DNA of 13,666 nt from GCA-2737665 sp044344795 (GTDB lineage Bacteria > Bacteroidota > Bacteroidia > Palsa-965), in contig JBIJCF010000050.1 of NCBI GenBank assembly GCA_044344795.1, positions 1 through 13,666 of the forward strand. The letters are read 5' to 3'. Positions 5,861 through 13,666 of the stretch are shown in pieces (positions within the stretch are counted from its first letter, which is position 1; the number at the start of each line of letters is the position of its first letter). Under the pieces are notes generated by a model that saw only the letters and a program-made list of their open reading frames with translations, did not search any database and was not told where the DNA came from. The translations under genes were made by a program, and so were the position numbers.

Positions 5861-7075
5861 CTACCCTTTTACTACGTCTTTAACAAGATCTGCGGCTTCC
5901 TGCAACTGAATAGCAGAGAACACTTTAAGACCTGATTCGTTAATAATTTTCTTGGCTTCTTCAGCGTTAGTTCCTTGTAAGCGAACGATAATCGGAATCT
6001 TAATATCACCGATATTTTTGTATGCATCAACAATTCCTTGAGCAACACGGTCGCAACGAACAATACCGCCGAAAATATTTACAAGAATCGCTTTAACGTT
6101 GGAGTCGCGAAGAATGATACGGAACGCTTGTTCTACACGAGCTGCATTAGCTGTACCACCCACATCCAGGAAGTTGGCAGGATCGCCGCCCGCTAATTTG
6201 ATAATATCCATAGTAGCCATTGCAAGGCCTGCACCATTTACCATACAACCCACGTTTCCGTCGAGTTTAACGTAGTTCAAACCATAGCTTCCTGCTTCTA
6301 CTTCTGTCGGATCTTCTTCCGTAGTATCGCGCATTTCAGCAATATCAGGGTGACGCATCAATCCGTTTCCGTCAACGGTAACTTTTGCATCGACAGCGAT
6401 AATTTTGCTGTCAGAAGTTTTCAAAACCGGGTTAATTTCAAACATAGAAGCATCAATGCTTTCGTATGCTTTGTATAACGAAGCTACAAACTTCACCATG
6501 TTTTTATAGCTATCACCGGATAAACCCAAGTTAAAAGCAATACGGCGGCACTGAAAATCACGCAAACCTACACGTGGATCAATTTCTTCCGTAAAGATCA
6601 ATTCCGGAGTTTCTTCCGCAACGGATTCAATATCCATACCACCTTGCGGAGAGTACATAATGATATTGCGACCACGACCGCGGTTCAGCAATACACTCAT
6701 GTAAAATTCAGCCGGTTTTTCAGCGCCCGGATAATATACATCCTGTGCGATCAACACCTTGTTTACTTTCTTACCTTTTTCACCGGTTTGCAGCGTAACA
6801 AGGGTATTTCCCAAAATATTGGTTGAGATCTGTTTCACATCGTCCAACGACTTTGCCAAAGCAACACCGCGCTGTTCGGTTCCAACAATTTTACCTTTTC
6901 CGCGACCACCAGCGTGAATCTGAGATTTTACCACCCACCAGCCTGTACCGGTTTGTTTTGTAAGTTCTTCTGCAGCAGCAATTGCCTTTTCAGGAGTTTC
7001 GGCAACAATGCCTTCCTGGATGGCTACACCAAATTTCTTAAGAATGGATTTACCTTGATATTCGTGAAGATTCAT
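5861..7075 (-). CDS. sucC: Succinyl-CoA synthetase (ADP/GDP-forming) beta subunit
   Basis: The product is 404 residues. With SucD it interconverts succinyl-CoA, phosphate and NDP with succinate, CoA and NTP in the citric acid cycle, in the cytoplasm. It starts M-N-L-H-E-Y-Q-G-K, the canonical N-terminus; an in-frame TTG at 7111 is rejected. An ATP-grasp domain occupies about 1-240, with Lys50, the nucleotide-binding loop H-A-G-G-R-G-K-G-K (54-62), and metal-binding E-I-N-P (213-216) and D-A-K (229-231). The C-terminal ligase domain shows N-G-A-G-L-A-M-A-T-M-D (280-290), the L-D-V-G-G-T-A loop and the I-F-G-G-I-V-R-C-D signature (334-342). It is a little longer than the E. coli protein (388), as I expect for this phylum. 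sucD is not adjacent. It is divergent from the DUF5916 gene and ends in a strong terminator before the crp-like gene, so it is probably monocistronic. Confidence 0.97.
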   Translation of the reverse strand: MNLHEYQGKSILKKFGVAIQEGIVAETPEKAIAAAEELTKQTGTGWWVVKSQIHAGGRGKGKIVGTEQRGVALAKSLDDVKQISTNILGNTLVTLQTGEKGKKVNKVLIAQDVYYPGAEKPAEFYMSVLLNRGRGRNIIMYSPQGGMDIESVAEETPELIFTEEIDPRVGLRDFQCRRIAFNLGLSGDSYKNMVKFVASLYKAYESIDASMFEINPVLKTSDSKIIAVDAKVTVDGNGLMRHPDIAEMRDTTEEDPTEVEAGSYGLNYVKLDGNVGCMVNGAGLAMATMDIIKLAGGDPANFLDVGGTANAARVEQAFRIILRDSNVKAILVNIFGGIVRCDRVAQGIVDAYKNIGDIKIPIIVRLQGTNAEEAKKIINESGLKVFSAIQLQEAADLVKDVVKG

Positions 7076-7099
7076 AGCTATGGTATTTTTCTGAACGGA

Positions 7100-7107
7100 C
7101 AAAAATA
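7100..7107 (-). promoter_or_regulatory. Candidate sucC promoter, -7 element TATTTTTG
   Basis: TATTTTTG exactly matches TAnnTTTG and lies 24 bases upstream of the sucC ATG. A TTCG 17 bases further upstream is a partial -33 element. The predicted leader is about 18 bases. Confidence 0.45.
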
Positions 7108-7251
7108 ACAAGGTTTTTCAATCACGAACCCCAATTGAAGTCACTGATGGTAATTTGTTGATAACTCCGCTGATTATCCAAACCTGTTGCCATTTATCGA
7201 ATGTTAACATCCATTCATCATTTTTTGTAACGAACGAATGTATTAACGTTA

Positions 7252-7259
7252 TAGTTTCG
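7252..7259 (+). promoter_or_regulatory. Weak candidate promoter for the DUF5916 gene
   Basis: TAGTTTCG has one mismatch to TAnnTTTG, with TTG at 7225-7227 in a slightly long 24-base spacing. It lies 14 bases upstream of the start codon. The 7076-7273 divergent gap holds this and the sucC element; apart from weak 5 bp repeats I see no other structure and no open frame with family features there. Confidence 0.28.
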
Positions 7260-7273
7260 CCACATAACAATCA

Positions 7274-9745
7274 ATGATGCGTTTCCCCCTCTTCCTCTTC
7301 CTTCTGTTGATTGCTGTTCCGGCAAGCGCGGTAAACGACACCCTGATTCAGCGAAAACGCACACAAGCGGTGCGTGTTGAGCGCTCGTTCGATATTGACG
7401 GTTTGTTGCAAGAGCCGGCATGGCAATCCATTCCGATAGCAGCCAATTTCATACAAAATTCACCGACCGAAGGAGCTGCAGTGTCTTTTGATACCGAAGT
7501 CAAAATTGCGTACGACAACACCACCTTGTACATCGGAGCAATGATGTACGATAACCACCCGGATTCCATCAGTAAACAATCCGGAATTCGCGATTCGTAC
7601 CTAAACGCTGATAATTTCCGTGTGGTATTTGATACCTATAACACACAGCAAGACGCGTTCATTTTTATCGTAACTGCTTCCGGCGTTCAAAGTGATTCCC
7701 GCATGACCGATCCCAACTATAACGCTGTGTGGAAAAGCAACGTAAAAATTTTGCCCAACGGTTGGAGTGTAGAAATTGCTATTCCATGGTCTGCACTGCG
7801 TTTCCCGACTGAAGATGATCGTGCCTGGGGCGTACAATTTACCAGAAATATTCAACGAAAATTTGAATTCGATCAATGGGCATTAACTCCTAAAGGACAA
7901 GCAAATCCGATGAAATATTATGGATTGCTACAAGGATTAAAAAATATCGTATCCCCATTAAGACTTTCTTTAACTCCTTACGCAACCGCCATCTGGGAAC
8001 GCGATCAACGCTTCGGTCCGCAAGAAGGTTCCGGATCATTAGCCGGAGGAATGGATGTTAAATACGGCATCAATGAAAGCTTCACGTTAGACATGACGCT
8101 GCTCCCGGATTTCTCTCAGGTGCAAAGTGACAACATTGTGAAAAATTTACGAGCATTCGAGGTGCAATTTGCCGATTTCAGACCCTTCTTTACCGAAGGA
8201 GTTGACTTATTCCAACGCGGTAATCTCTTTTATTCGCGTCGCATAGGCAAAACACCTGACCTCTTCTATTCCGTGCCGTACATGACTAACGACAATGAAG
8301 TTGTCATTAAAAATCCGTCCCGAGCTAAACTGTTGAATGCTACAAAGGTTTCAGGTCGCACCAATAACGGTATTGGCATTGGCGTCCTTAATGCCATTGT
8401 GGACAATACTTACGCTACAGTGCGGGATACGTTAACGGGTGCTGAACGACGTATTTTGACAGAGCCTAGATCTAATTACAATATTGCCGTTTTTGATAAA
8501 CAATTGGATCATGGTTCAAACGTTTACTTCATTAATACCAATGTAATTCGGTCTGGAAAGAATCCGAGTTCGAATGTGACCGGCGCCGGTTTTTCTTTTA
8601 ATGATAAAGCCAATATTTGGAACGTATCCGGCAATGGAGGTTTAAGTAATAATATGACACCTGATCCTAATGAAAGTGGTGTATTTACGTCCAATATCGG
8701 ATATCGTTACGACCTGGGAGCTGCTAAAACCAGTGGTACATGGCAGTTTGGGGCCAGTCGCGAAGAAGTACATCGTAACTGGGATATCAATGATTTGGGT
8801 ATTAATTTTGAAACTAACTACGCAGCCAACAATGCATTTATTTCCTATAATCAATTTAACCCAAAGGGCGCATTTAATATGCTCAACATTACTCTGAGCA
8901 ACAATTACACGTACAATCTTCAGAGTAAAGACCGTATGAGTTATATGATTAATTTTAACTTCTTCGGTCAGCTAACCAATTTTTGGACAATTTATTTTGG
9001 TGGTGACCTTTCTCCTGTTGAAGAACTTGATTTCTTTGAACCACGTACTCCCGGACGATATTATACAAAGCCAAAGTCAGCTACTGTTTGGGGTGGAGTA
9101 AATACAAACACGAACAAAAAATTAAGCGGTGGAATTAACTTTTGGGGCGGTAGTTCAGGCTACATCTCACCTACTATTCCTAGAAATCCTTGGTTAGGAA
9201 TTGGAGGCAATATTACGTGGCGGGCTACCGACCGTTTTTCGATGGATATTTTCTGTGACCAAAGTAATGACATCGGAGACCGTGGGTTCGTATTTAAAGA
9301 GAGTGATGGAACTATTGTATTCGGAAGACGGATTCTTCACGGTATGACATCCAATATAAATTTCAGCTATGTATTTAAAACAGACATGACTATCTCGGTA
9401 TTAGGTCGTCACTATTGGCAAAGCGGCAAATACACGAATTATTATGTATTGTTGGAGGACGGTTATCTAAGAGATTATGTGAATTATTCGAATAATCATG
9501 ATTTCAATTTTAATTCATTTAATGTAGATATCGTTTATAGTTGGATTTTCGCTCCCGGAAGCATTTTAAGTGCTTCTTACCGTTTGAACACGTTACAAGA
9601 GGATCAGTTTGTAAATTACAATTACTGGAAAAACTTCTCCGGCACCGTGCAGGGGCCTCAATACAACCAGTTTTCGTTGCGCGTGCTATATTTCATCGAC
9701 TACCTGTACATCAAAAAATGGCAGGATAACCGCAAGAACAGATAA
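7274..9745 (+). CDS. DUF5916 outer-membrane protein with CBM9-like N-terminal domain
   Basis: The product is 823 residues, normal for the family. A signal peptide (about 1-19, ending P-A-S-A) exports it. Residues about 35-215 form a carbohydrate-binding-module-9-like beta-sandwich (D-I-D-G-L-L-Q-E-P-A-W at 40-50, typical of family 9 modules, then L-Y-I-G-A-M-M-Y-D, and W-S-V-E-I-A-I-P-W-S-A-L-R-F at 164-177). The rest (about 228-823) matches DUF5916. It has D-F-S-Q-V-Q-S-D and F-F-T-E-G-V-D-L-F motifs, then many alternating aromatic/polar strands that indicate an outer-membrane beta-barrel; it ends in a basic tail rather than an aromatic residue. Substrate and role are unknown; binding or uptake of a glycan or peptide at the surface is an inference from the N-terminal domain. 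ATG at 7274 is used; the next codon at 7277 is also ATG and may be the real start. It is divergent from sucC, with no sign of coregulation. Confidence 0.85.
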   Translation: MMRFPLFLFLLLIAVPASAVNDTLIQRKRTQAVRVERSFDIDGLLQEPAWQSIPIAANFIQNSPTEGAAVSFDTEVKIAYDNTTLYIGAMMYDNHPDSISKQSGIRDSYLNADNFRVVFDTYNTQQDAFIFIVTASGVQSDSRMTDPNYNAVWKSNVKILPNGWSVEIAIPWSALRFPTEDDRAWGVQFTRNIQRKFEFDQWALTPKGQANPMKYYGLLQGLKNIVSPLRLSLTPYATAIWERDQRFGPQEGSGSLAGGMDVKYGINESFTLDMTLLPDFSQVQSDNIVKNLRAFEVQFADFRPFFTEGVDLFQRGNLFYSRRIGKTPDLFYSVPYMTNDNEVVIKNPSRAKLLNATKVSGRTNNGIGIGVLNAIVDNTYATVRDTLTGAERRILTEPRSNYNIAVFDKQLDHGSNVYFINTNVIRSGKNPSSNVTGAGFSFNDKANIWNVSGNGGLSNNMTPDPNESGVFTSNIGYRYDLGAAKTSGTWQFGASREEVHRNWDINDLGINFETNYAANNAFISYNQFNPKGAFNMLNITLSNNYTYNLQSKDRMSYMINFNFFGQLTNFWTIYFGGDLSPVEELDFFEPRTPGRYYTKPKSATVWGGVNTNTNKKLSGGINFWGGSSGYISPTIPRNPWLGIGGNITWRATDRFSMDIFCDQSNDIGDRGFVFKESDGTIVFGRRILHGMTSNINFSYVFKTDMTISVLGRHYWQSGKYTNYYVLLEDGYLRDYVNYSNNHDFNFNSFNVDIVYSWIFAPGSILSASYRLNTLQEDQFVNYNYWKNFSGTVQGPQYNQFSLRVLYFIDYLYIKKWQDNRKNR

Positions 9746-9782
9746 TTTTTATGTCAGCTTAACAGCCTCAAGTCTCTTTGTG

Positions 9783-9790
9783 TATCTTTG
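9783..9790 (+). promoter_or_regulatory. Candidate promoter for the Kelch-like gene, -7 element TATCTTTG
   Basis: TATCTTTG exactly matches TAnnTTTG and lies 46 bases upstream of the ATG, giving a leader of about 40 bases. Only a poor -33 match (TTAA near 9759) is at the right distance. The element suggests that the Kelch-like/WG/Kelch-like run is transcribed separately from the DUF5916 gene. Confidence 0.45.
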
Positions 9791-9836
9791 AGAGTATATC
9801 CGCGTCCCCGGGATAAATTCAACCAACTAAATACAC

Positions 9837-12545
9837 ATGAACCGTGTGATGCGCACGATTTTTATCCTGCTATTTTCTGCACTTTTCTGCTTCAGCGCCC
9901 GGGCACAAACGGGAACGTGGGTGTGGATGAAAGGCGCTGCTACGGTCAATCCTGCCGCCAATTTTGGTATTCAGGGAGTATCTGCACCAACGAATACACC
10001 GTCAGGTTTATATGAGCCTTATGAGTTTCAGGATGGTGCAGGAAACTTTTGGATTTTCGGCGGGCGAGTTTCTATTTCTTTTCAAATGTTCGCCGATTTG
10101 TGGCGCTTTAATCCAACTACCAATGAATGGACATGGATTAAAGGACCGGGAGTTCCCAATGCCATGCCCAATTATGGCACACAAGGAGTAAGTGCACCAA
10201 CCAATAATCCCGGCGCTCGCTACCGCGGTTTTAGCTGGGTAGATAACTCCGGTAATTTTTGGATTATGGGTGGTTATGGTTACGATGTAAATGGGACTCA
10301 AGGTGCATTAAACGACTTGTGGAAATATGATCTCACCACGAATGAATGGACCTGGATGAAAGGATCCAACGTTGTCGGTAATGCCGGATCGTATGGAACT
10401 ATTTTAATTCCGAGCATGGCGAATAATCCTCCTGCACGGGAAGCATGCTCTGCAGCATGGACAGCAGCTAATGGTGATTTGTGGTGTTATGGAGGCGAGG
10501 GAATTCCCGGAACATTTGGTGATATGTGGAAATATTCACCTGCAACGAATATGTGGACATGGATGAGCGGATTAAATACCACCAATAATCCCGCTAACCA
10601 CGGCACGCTTAATGTTCCGAATCCCGGCAATTATCCCGGTTCTCGGGCTGTATTTAGCAGATGGAAAGACAGTAATGGTCGTTTTTGGATGTACGGTGGA
10701 ATTTGGAGTGGCTCTACGTATTCTGATATCTGGATGTACGACCCTGCTAACAACATTTGGACATGGAAAGGCGGCACGTTACAACTTAATGATCCCGGCA
10801 ATTACGGACAAAATTGCCTAGCCGGAGGTTTCTTTCCATGCGGACGTACGGAATCGCGCGCAACATGGCAAGATGCCTGCGGACGTTTGTTTATGATGGG
10901 AGGCAATAAAAACGCTTTACTCAATCAAGCATTAAATGACATTTGGTTTTTTGATCCTGCCTTGAATGAGTTTGCCATCGTTGGGGGTAGTAATGCCATC
11001 AACCAACCCGGAAACTTTGGTAGTTTTCAAGTGCCCGCTCCCAGTAATTATCCTCCTTCAACAACAGGAAGTGTTGGCTTTAAAGATGCTCAAGGCAATT
11101 TTTGGTTATTCGGCGGTTTGCTGAATCCTGCAGGTGATGTAACCAATGCGTTGTGGAAATACACACCTCCTAATCCATGTCCTGATTTAAACTATCAAAT
11201 TACCACCTCAATCGGAAGTGCGTGCGCACCATCTACAACACAGTTTCAAATAACACCCAACACCACACAGGTCAATTATGTTTGGGATTTCGGAGATCCT
11301 GCTGCAACTAACGATACGGCATCAGGAGCAGCTCCAAGTTATACCTACGCAAATCCGGGAACATATTATATCACCATCATTGCAACCAGCAACATGCCAT
11401 GTAATGTATTTACTGACACCATCATTGATACGCTGGTTGTTAATCCGATTCCAAATCCTAATCTCGGCAGTGATACGATAATATGCGGAGCTGTTAACGA
11501 GGTTTTAGATCCTCAAATCATTGGAAATAGTTATCTGTGGTCAACCGGAGATACCACGCAATCCATTGCTATTACTGCTTCAGGGACATATATTGTGGGA
11601 GTAACACAAAACGGTTGTACGGGATTCGATACTGTTGTGGTTACCAACTTTCTTCCTCCCGATTTAGGTAACGACACCAATTTGTGTGAAGGGCTCAATG
11701 TGTACTTCAATGCAGGTTTCTTTGATTCCTATCAATGGAACACAGGGGCTCAAACGGCAGGAATTACAGTTAGTTCATCGGGTACTTACGTTGTTGCGGT
11801 TTCAATTGCGTCGTGTCAATTTACGGACACTGTTATTGTAAACTTCTATCCTATTCCTGCTGTCGATTTGGGCAATGATACATCATTATGTCCGGGTGAT
11901 ACATTGTTTCTCGATGCAGGAAATCCGGGATCAACTTATGCCTGGAGCAATGGTAGCACTGCATCACAGCAAGTTGTTACTACATCGGGCTATTACAATG
12001 TAATTGTCACAGCGAACGATTGTTCCGGTGTTGGTGATGTGGATGTCACCTTCTTTCCTGATATAGAACTGGGACCTGCAATTCCATTCTGCAATACGGA
12101 GTCAATTATGTTAGTCGGTGGTCCAATTGGTTATAATTATCTGTGGAGTACCGGAGAAACTTCCAATACCATTCAAGTGGCGAGTGCAGGTGATTATTCC
12201 GTTGAAGTAAATGATGGTGTGTGTGTTCTCAGTGATACGATTCAGGTTACGGGGGCTCCGGGACTTGGCCTGCTGTTTGTACCGAACGCGTTTACACCAA
12301 ACGGCAAAGGGAACAATGAAATATTCAGAGCATACGGTGATGGCATTACATTTTTTGAAGTGCAAATTTTTAATCGTTGGGGCGAACTGATTTGGGAAGG
12401 TGATGACCTTACTGATGGCTGGGACGGCACAACCGGCAGCATGAAAGCTCCTGAAGGAGTTTATGTAGTTCGAGTGTTGTATAGAACAGAATGTCAAGGC
12501 GAACAAGACATTGAACGTTTTGGGCATTTAATACTAATTCGATAA
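9837..12545 (+). CDS. Secreted Kelch-like/PKD/Ig-repeat protein with T9SS type B sorting domain
   Basis: The product is 902 residues, secreted through a signal peptide (about 1-23, ending A-R-A before Q). Residues about 28-443 form a Kelch/galactose-oxidase-like beta-propeller of six blades. Each blade carries an F-W-x-x-G-G strand (71, 141, 215, 283, 351, 422) and most end in W-T-W-x-x-G (98, 171, 240, 308). A PKD domain follows at about 455-537 (V-W-D-F-G-D, then Y-T-Y-A-N-P-G-T-Y). Four Ig-like repeats of 67-68 residues start near 543, 610, 678 and 745. The C-terminal 90 residues (V-P-N-A-F-T-P-N-G, F-N-R-W-G-E, W-D-G-T, A-P-E-G-V-Y) are the type B (CHU_C, gliding-motility-associated) sorting domain. 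The protein is therefore predicted to cross the outer membrane by T9SS and be surface-attached or released. The function is unknown; adhesion or glycan binding is possible. No galactose-oxidase copper-site residues are evident, so catalysis is not claimed. A paralogue begins at 13307. Confidence 0.87.
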   Translation: MNRVMRTIFILLFSALFCFSARAQTGTWVWMKGAATVNPAANFGIQGVSAPTNTPSGLYEPYEFQDGAGNFWIFGGRVSISFQMFADLWRFNPTTNEWTWIKGPGVPNAMPNYGTQGVSAPTNNPGARYRGFSWVDNSGNFWIMGGYGYDVNGTQGALNDLWKYDLTTNEWTWMKGSNVVGNAGSYGTILIPSMANNPPAREACSAAWTAANGDLWCYGGEGIPGTFGDMWKYSPATNMWTWMSGLNTTNNPANHGTLNVPNPGNYPGSRAVFSRWKDSNGRFWMYGGIWSGSTYSDIWMYDPANNIWTWKGGTLQLNDPGNYGQNCLAGGFFPCGRTESRATWQDACGRLFMMGGNKNALLNQALNDIWFFDPALNEFAIVGGSNAINQPGNFGSFQVPAPSNYPPSTTGSVGFKDAQGNFWLFGGLLNPAGDVTNALWKYTPPNPCPDLNYQITTSIGSACAPSTTQFQITPNTTQVNYVWDFGDPAATNDTASGAAPSYTYANPGTYYITIIATSNMPCNVFTDTIIDTLVVNPIPNPNLGSDTIICGAVNEVLDPQIIGNSYLWSTGDTTQSIAITASGTYIVGVTQNGCTGFDTVVVTNFLPPDLGNDTNLCEGLNVYFNAGFFDSYQWNTGAQTAGITVSSSGTYVVAVSIASCQFTDTVIVNFYPIPAVDLGNDTSLCPGDTLFLDAGNPGSTYAWSNGSTASQQVVTTSGYYNVIVTANDCSGVGDVDVTFFPDIELGPAIPFCNTESIMLVGGPIGYNYLWSTGETSNTIQVASAGDYSVEVNDGVCVLSDTIQVTGAPGLGLLFVPNAFTPNGKGNNEIFRAYGDGITFFEVQIFNRWGELIWEGDDLTDGWDGTTGSMKAPEGVYVVRVLYRTECQGEQDIERFGHLILIR
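9918..11165 (+). repeat. Six Kelch-like propeller blades encoded as about 205-220 bp repeats
   Basis: Blade units start at about 9918, 10128, 10347, 10554, 10758 and 10968. Four share a near-identical DNA core around TGGACATGG or TGGACCTGG encoding W-T-W, and most carry a G-x-Y-G-T insertion followed by a P-x-N-x-P turn. The last two blades have diverged most: W-T-W becomes E-F-A in the sixth. Confidence 0.8.
11463..12251 (+). repeat. Four tandem Ig-like repeats of about 67 residues
   Basis: Repeats begin at about 11463, 11664, 11868 and 12069 (spacing 67, 68 and 67 codons). Each shows L-G-x-D/A-x-x-x-C at its start, W-S/N-T/N-G in the middle and G-x-Y-x-V near the end, with a second Cys before D-T/V. 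The paired cysteines suggest one disulfide per repeat. This type is common in T9SS-exported stalk regions. Confidence 0.78.
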
Positions 12546-12600
12546 ATTAATTTGTTGGCGTCAATTAATCGTCTTAACTTACTGATTAGGAAATAAATAA

Positions 12601-13302
12601 ATGAAGCAACTTACATTAATACTGTTCCTAATTGGCACCTTGTGTTTACAAGCACAGCAGCCTGAACGTTTTTACCAGAACGGCAAAGTCGGTTACAAAG
12701 ATCTTTCCGGAAAAGTTATCGCAGTTGCGCAATTTGATGCCGGCAGTGATTTTAAAGATGGATTTGCATTGGTAATGAAAGGCCAAAAGCGCGGTTTCAT
12801 CAACCAGCAAGGTGTTGTAGTAATTCCGTTTATTTATGATGATGCGGGCTTGTTTCAGGAAGGATTAGCCAAGGTCGCTCAAAACGGCAAGTATGGATTT
12901 ATTAATACAAAAGGCGTTGCGGTAATAGCATTGCAATATGATGGCGCGGATGACTTTGTAGGAAATCGCGCTCGCGTTATGAAAAATTCCAGATGGGGTT
13001 TTATTGATAGGACAGGCAAAGTTGTAGTTCCAATACAATACGAAAACGTACAGAATTATTCTGAAGGATTAGCAGCAGCTCGCTTAAACGGTAAATGGGG
13101 ATTTATTGACTTGAAAGGCGCAACGGTAATCCCGTTTGAATATGATATGGCATTTTTCTTTCGCAATGGTGAAGGAAAGGTGAAAAAAGGCAACGAACAT
13201 TTGTATATCGACAAGAGGAACAACATCGTTCGTAAAGAGATTAAGAAGGGCGAGCGTCCTCTGCAAGAGCAACCTGTTCCTGAATCTAAAAAACGGAGAT
13301 AA
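12601..13302 (+). CDS. Secreted WG-repeat protein
   Basis: The product is 233 residues. Residues 1-18 form a signal peptide (ending L-Q-A before Q-Q), so it is exported. Residues 31-200 are five WG-type repeats, each exactly 34 residues long. Each begins G-F-I-D/N or G-Y-K-D, then x-x-G-x-V-V-I-P, then x-Y-D-x-A near the middle, then F-x-E-G-L-A-x-V, and ends K-Y/W before the next G. A sixth partial unit (L-Y-I-D) follows at 201. The C-terminal tail (about 206-233) is basic and rich in Lys, Glu and Pro (ending S-K-K-R-R), likely unstructured. WG repeats (KWG-type) are believed to be binding modules with no known single function. It follows the Kelch-like gene by 55 bp and precedes its paralogue by 4 bp, so all three are probably cotranscribed. 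It lacks a T9SS C-terminal domain, so it probably stays in the periplasm or envelope. Confidence 0.88.
   Translation: MKQLTLILFLIGTLCLQAQQPERFYQNGKVGYKDLSGKVIAVAQFDAGSDFKDGFALVMKGQKRGFINQQGVVVIPFIYDDAGLFQEGLAKVAQNGKYGFINTKGVAVIALQYDGADDFVGNRARVMKNSRWGFIDRTGKVVVPIQYENVQNYSEGLAAARLNGKWGFIDLKGATVIPFEYDMAFFFRNGEGKVKKGNEHLYIDKRNNIVRKEIKKGERPLQEQPVPESKKRR
12691..13200 (+). repeat. Five exact-length WG repeats (102 bp units)
   Basis: The units start at 12691, 12793, 12895, 12997 and 13099. The period is constant at 34 codons without insertions. The DNA has diverged between units, so the constraint is seen at the protein level. Confidence 0.85.
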
Positions 13303-13306
13303 TTCA

Positions 13307-13666
13307 ATGAAAGAAAGAATTGCATACCGTTTGAAAGTTTCGATAGTAACCGTGCTTAGCATTTGCGCGTTAACAATGAGCGCGCAGAATTTTGGTCAAT
13401 GGATATGGATGCACGGTTCTAATGCCGCCAATGTAGCAGGAGTTTATGGAACACAAGGTGTAGCTGCTCCGGGCAATACGCCGCCTGCTATGTACGAGAC
13501 AACTGAACTAGTTGATCTACAAGGAAATTTCTGGTTATTCGGTGGATTGGATAATGCCTTTCAGGAACATGCCGCATTATGGAAATTTGATCCAATCACC
13601 AACATGTGGACATGGATGAAAGGACCTAATACAGTTGGAGCTGCAGGTGTATATGGCGTTCAAGGC
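13307..13666 (+). CDS. Second Kelch-like secreted protein, 5' part only (paralogue of the 9837 gene)
   Basis: The frame opens at ATG 13307 and runs to the window end without a stop, giving 120 residues. A signal peptide covers about 1-26 (ending M-S-A before Q-N). The mature start reads W-I-W-M-H-G, then G-V-Y-G-T-Q-G-V-A-A-P, then G-N-F-W-L-F-G-G, then A-L-W-K-F-D-P, then W-T-W-M-K-G, then a second G-V-Y-G-V-Q-G. These are the first one and a half blades of the same propeller type as the 9837 gene, in the same order and spacing, so the two are clear paralogues. The gene begins only 4 bp after the WG-repeat stop codon, which implies cotranscription and probably translational coupling. Whether it also ends with PKD, Ig repeats and a T9SS sorting domain lies outside the window. 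Confidence 0.87.
   Translation, partial: MKERIAYRLKVSIVTVLSICALTMSAQNFGQWIWMHGSNAANVAGVYGTQGVAAPGNTPPAMYETTELVDLQGNFWLFGGLDNAFQEHAALWKFDPITNMWTWMKGPNTVGAAGVYGVQG

Noticed and set aside
5872..6063. 63-residue frame on the minus strand inside sucC
   Set aside because: It is in another frame of the sucC ligase domain, without a start context or domain.
7076..7111. N-terminal extension of sucC from a TTG codon
   Set aside because: The conserved N-terminus begins at M-N-L-H-E-Y; the extension overlaps the likely promoter and leader.
9797..9815. TATCC / GGATA inverted repeat in the Kelch-like leader
   Set aside because: A 5 bp stem with a 9-base loop is too weak to call a riboswitch or terminator.
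9918..11165. Repeated DNA units that could suggest a CRISPR array or tandem mobile repeats
   Set aside because: The units are over 200 bp, diverged and in frame, and encode propeller blades; there are no spacers.
12111..12527. 138-residue open frame on the minus strand
   Set aside because: It lies wholly antisense to the T9SS sorting domain region of the Kelch-like gene, has no recognisable domain, and its composition is that of a shadow frame.
12546..12569. Inverted repeat ATTAATT / AATTAAT after the Kelch-like gene
   Set aside because: The stem has only A-U pairs and no T tract follows, so it is not a credible terminator; the next gene may be cotranscribed.

Overview
The window looks like chromosomal DNA from a member of the Bacteroidota, probably Flavobacteriales or a close relative. 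The reasons are a PorD-type (DUF4835) protein, the Bacteroidota form of RNA polymerase omega, a cargo protein with a type B type IX secretion (T9SS) C-terminal domain, a DUF5916 outer-membrane protein, and several intergenic TAnnTTTG elements of the Bacteroidota -7 type. Base composition is moderate to AT-rich. No tRNA, rRNA, CRISPR array, insertion sequence or phage gene was seen. Coding density is high; the longest stretch without a gene is about 198 bp (7076-7273).

Left part, 1-7075, minus strand. In transcription order this holds sucC, a Crp/Fnr-family regulator, then bamD, rpoZ, coaBC and porD, a periplasmic thioredoxin-fold protein, and the 5' part of a probable DUF6340 lipoprotein that runs off the left edge. 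bamD-rpoZ-coaBC-porD is a tightly packed housekeeping cluster, with coaBC and porD overlapping by 8 bp. It joins outer-membrane assembly (BamD), transcription (omega), coenzyme A synthesis (CoaBC) and a T9SS-linked factor (PorD). A strong Rho-independent terminator separates sucC from the crp-like gene and lies directly against the crp start codon. A weaker hairpin lies over the crp stop codon, just before a candidate bamD promoter.

Right part, 7274-13666, plus strand. Divergent from sucC, this begins with a large DUF5916 outer-membrane beta-barrel protein carrying a CBM9-like N-terminal domain. Next is a 902-residue secreted protein: a six-bladed Kelch-like propeller, a PKD domain, four Ig-like repeats and a T9SS type B sorting domain. 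It is followed by a small secreted WG-repeat protein with five exact 34-residue repeats, and then, only 4 bp later, by the start of a second Kelch-like paralogue cut by the window end. The last three genes look like an envelope or secreted-protein expansion whose export would depend on the kind of T9SS that PorD belongs to.

Most of the window is recognisable core or family-level biology. The less ordinary parts are the alternating Kelch-like / WG-repeat / Kelch-like cluster, of unknown function, and the overlapping terminator-promoter-start codon arrangement in front of the crp-like gene.
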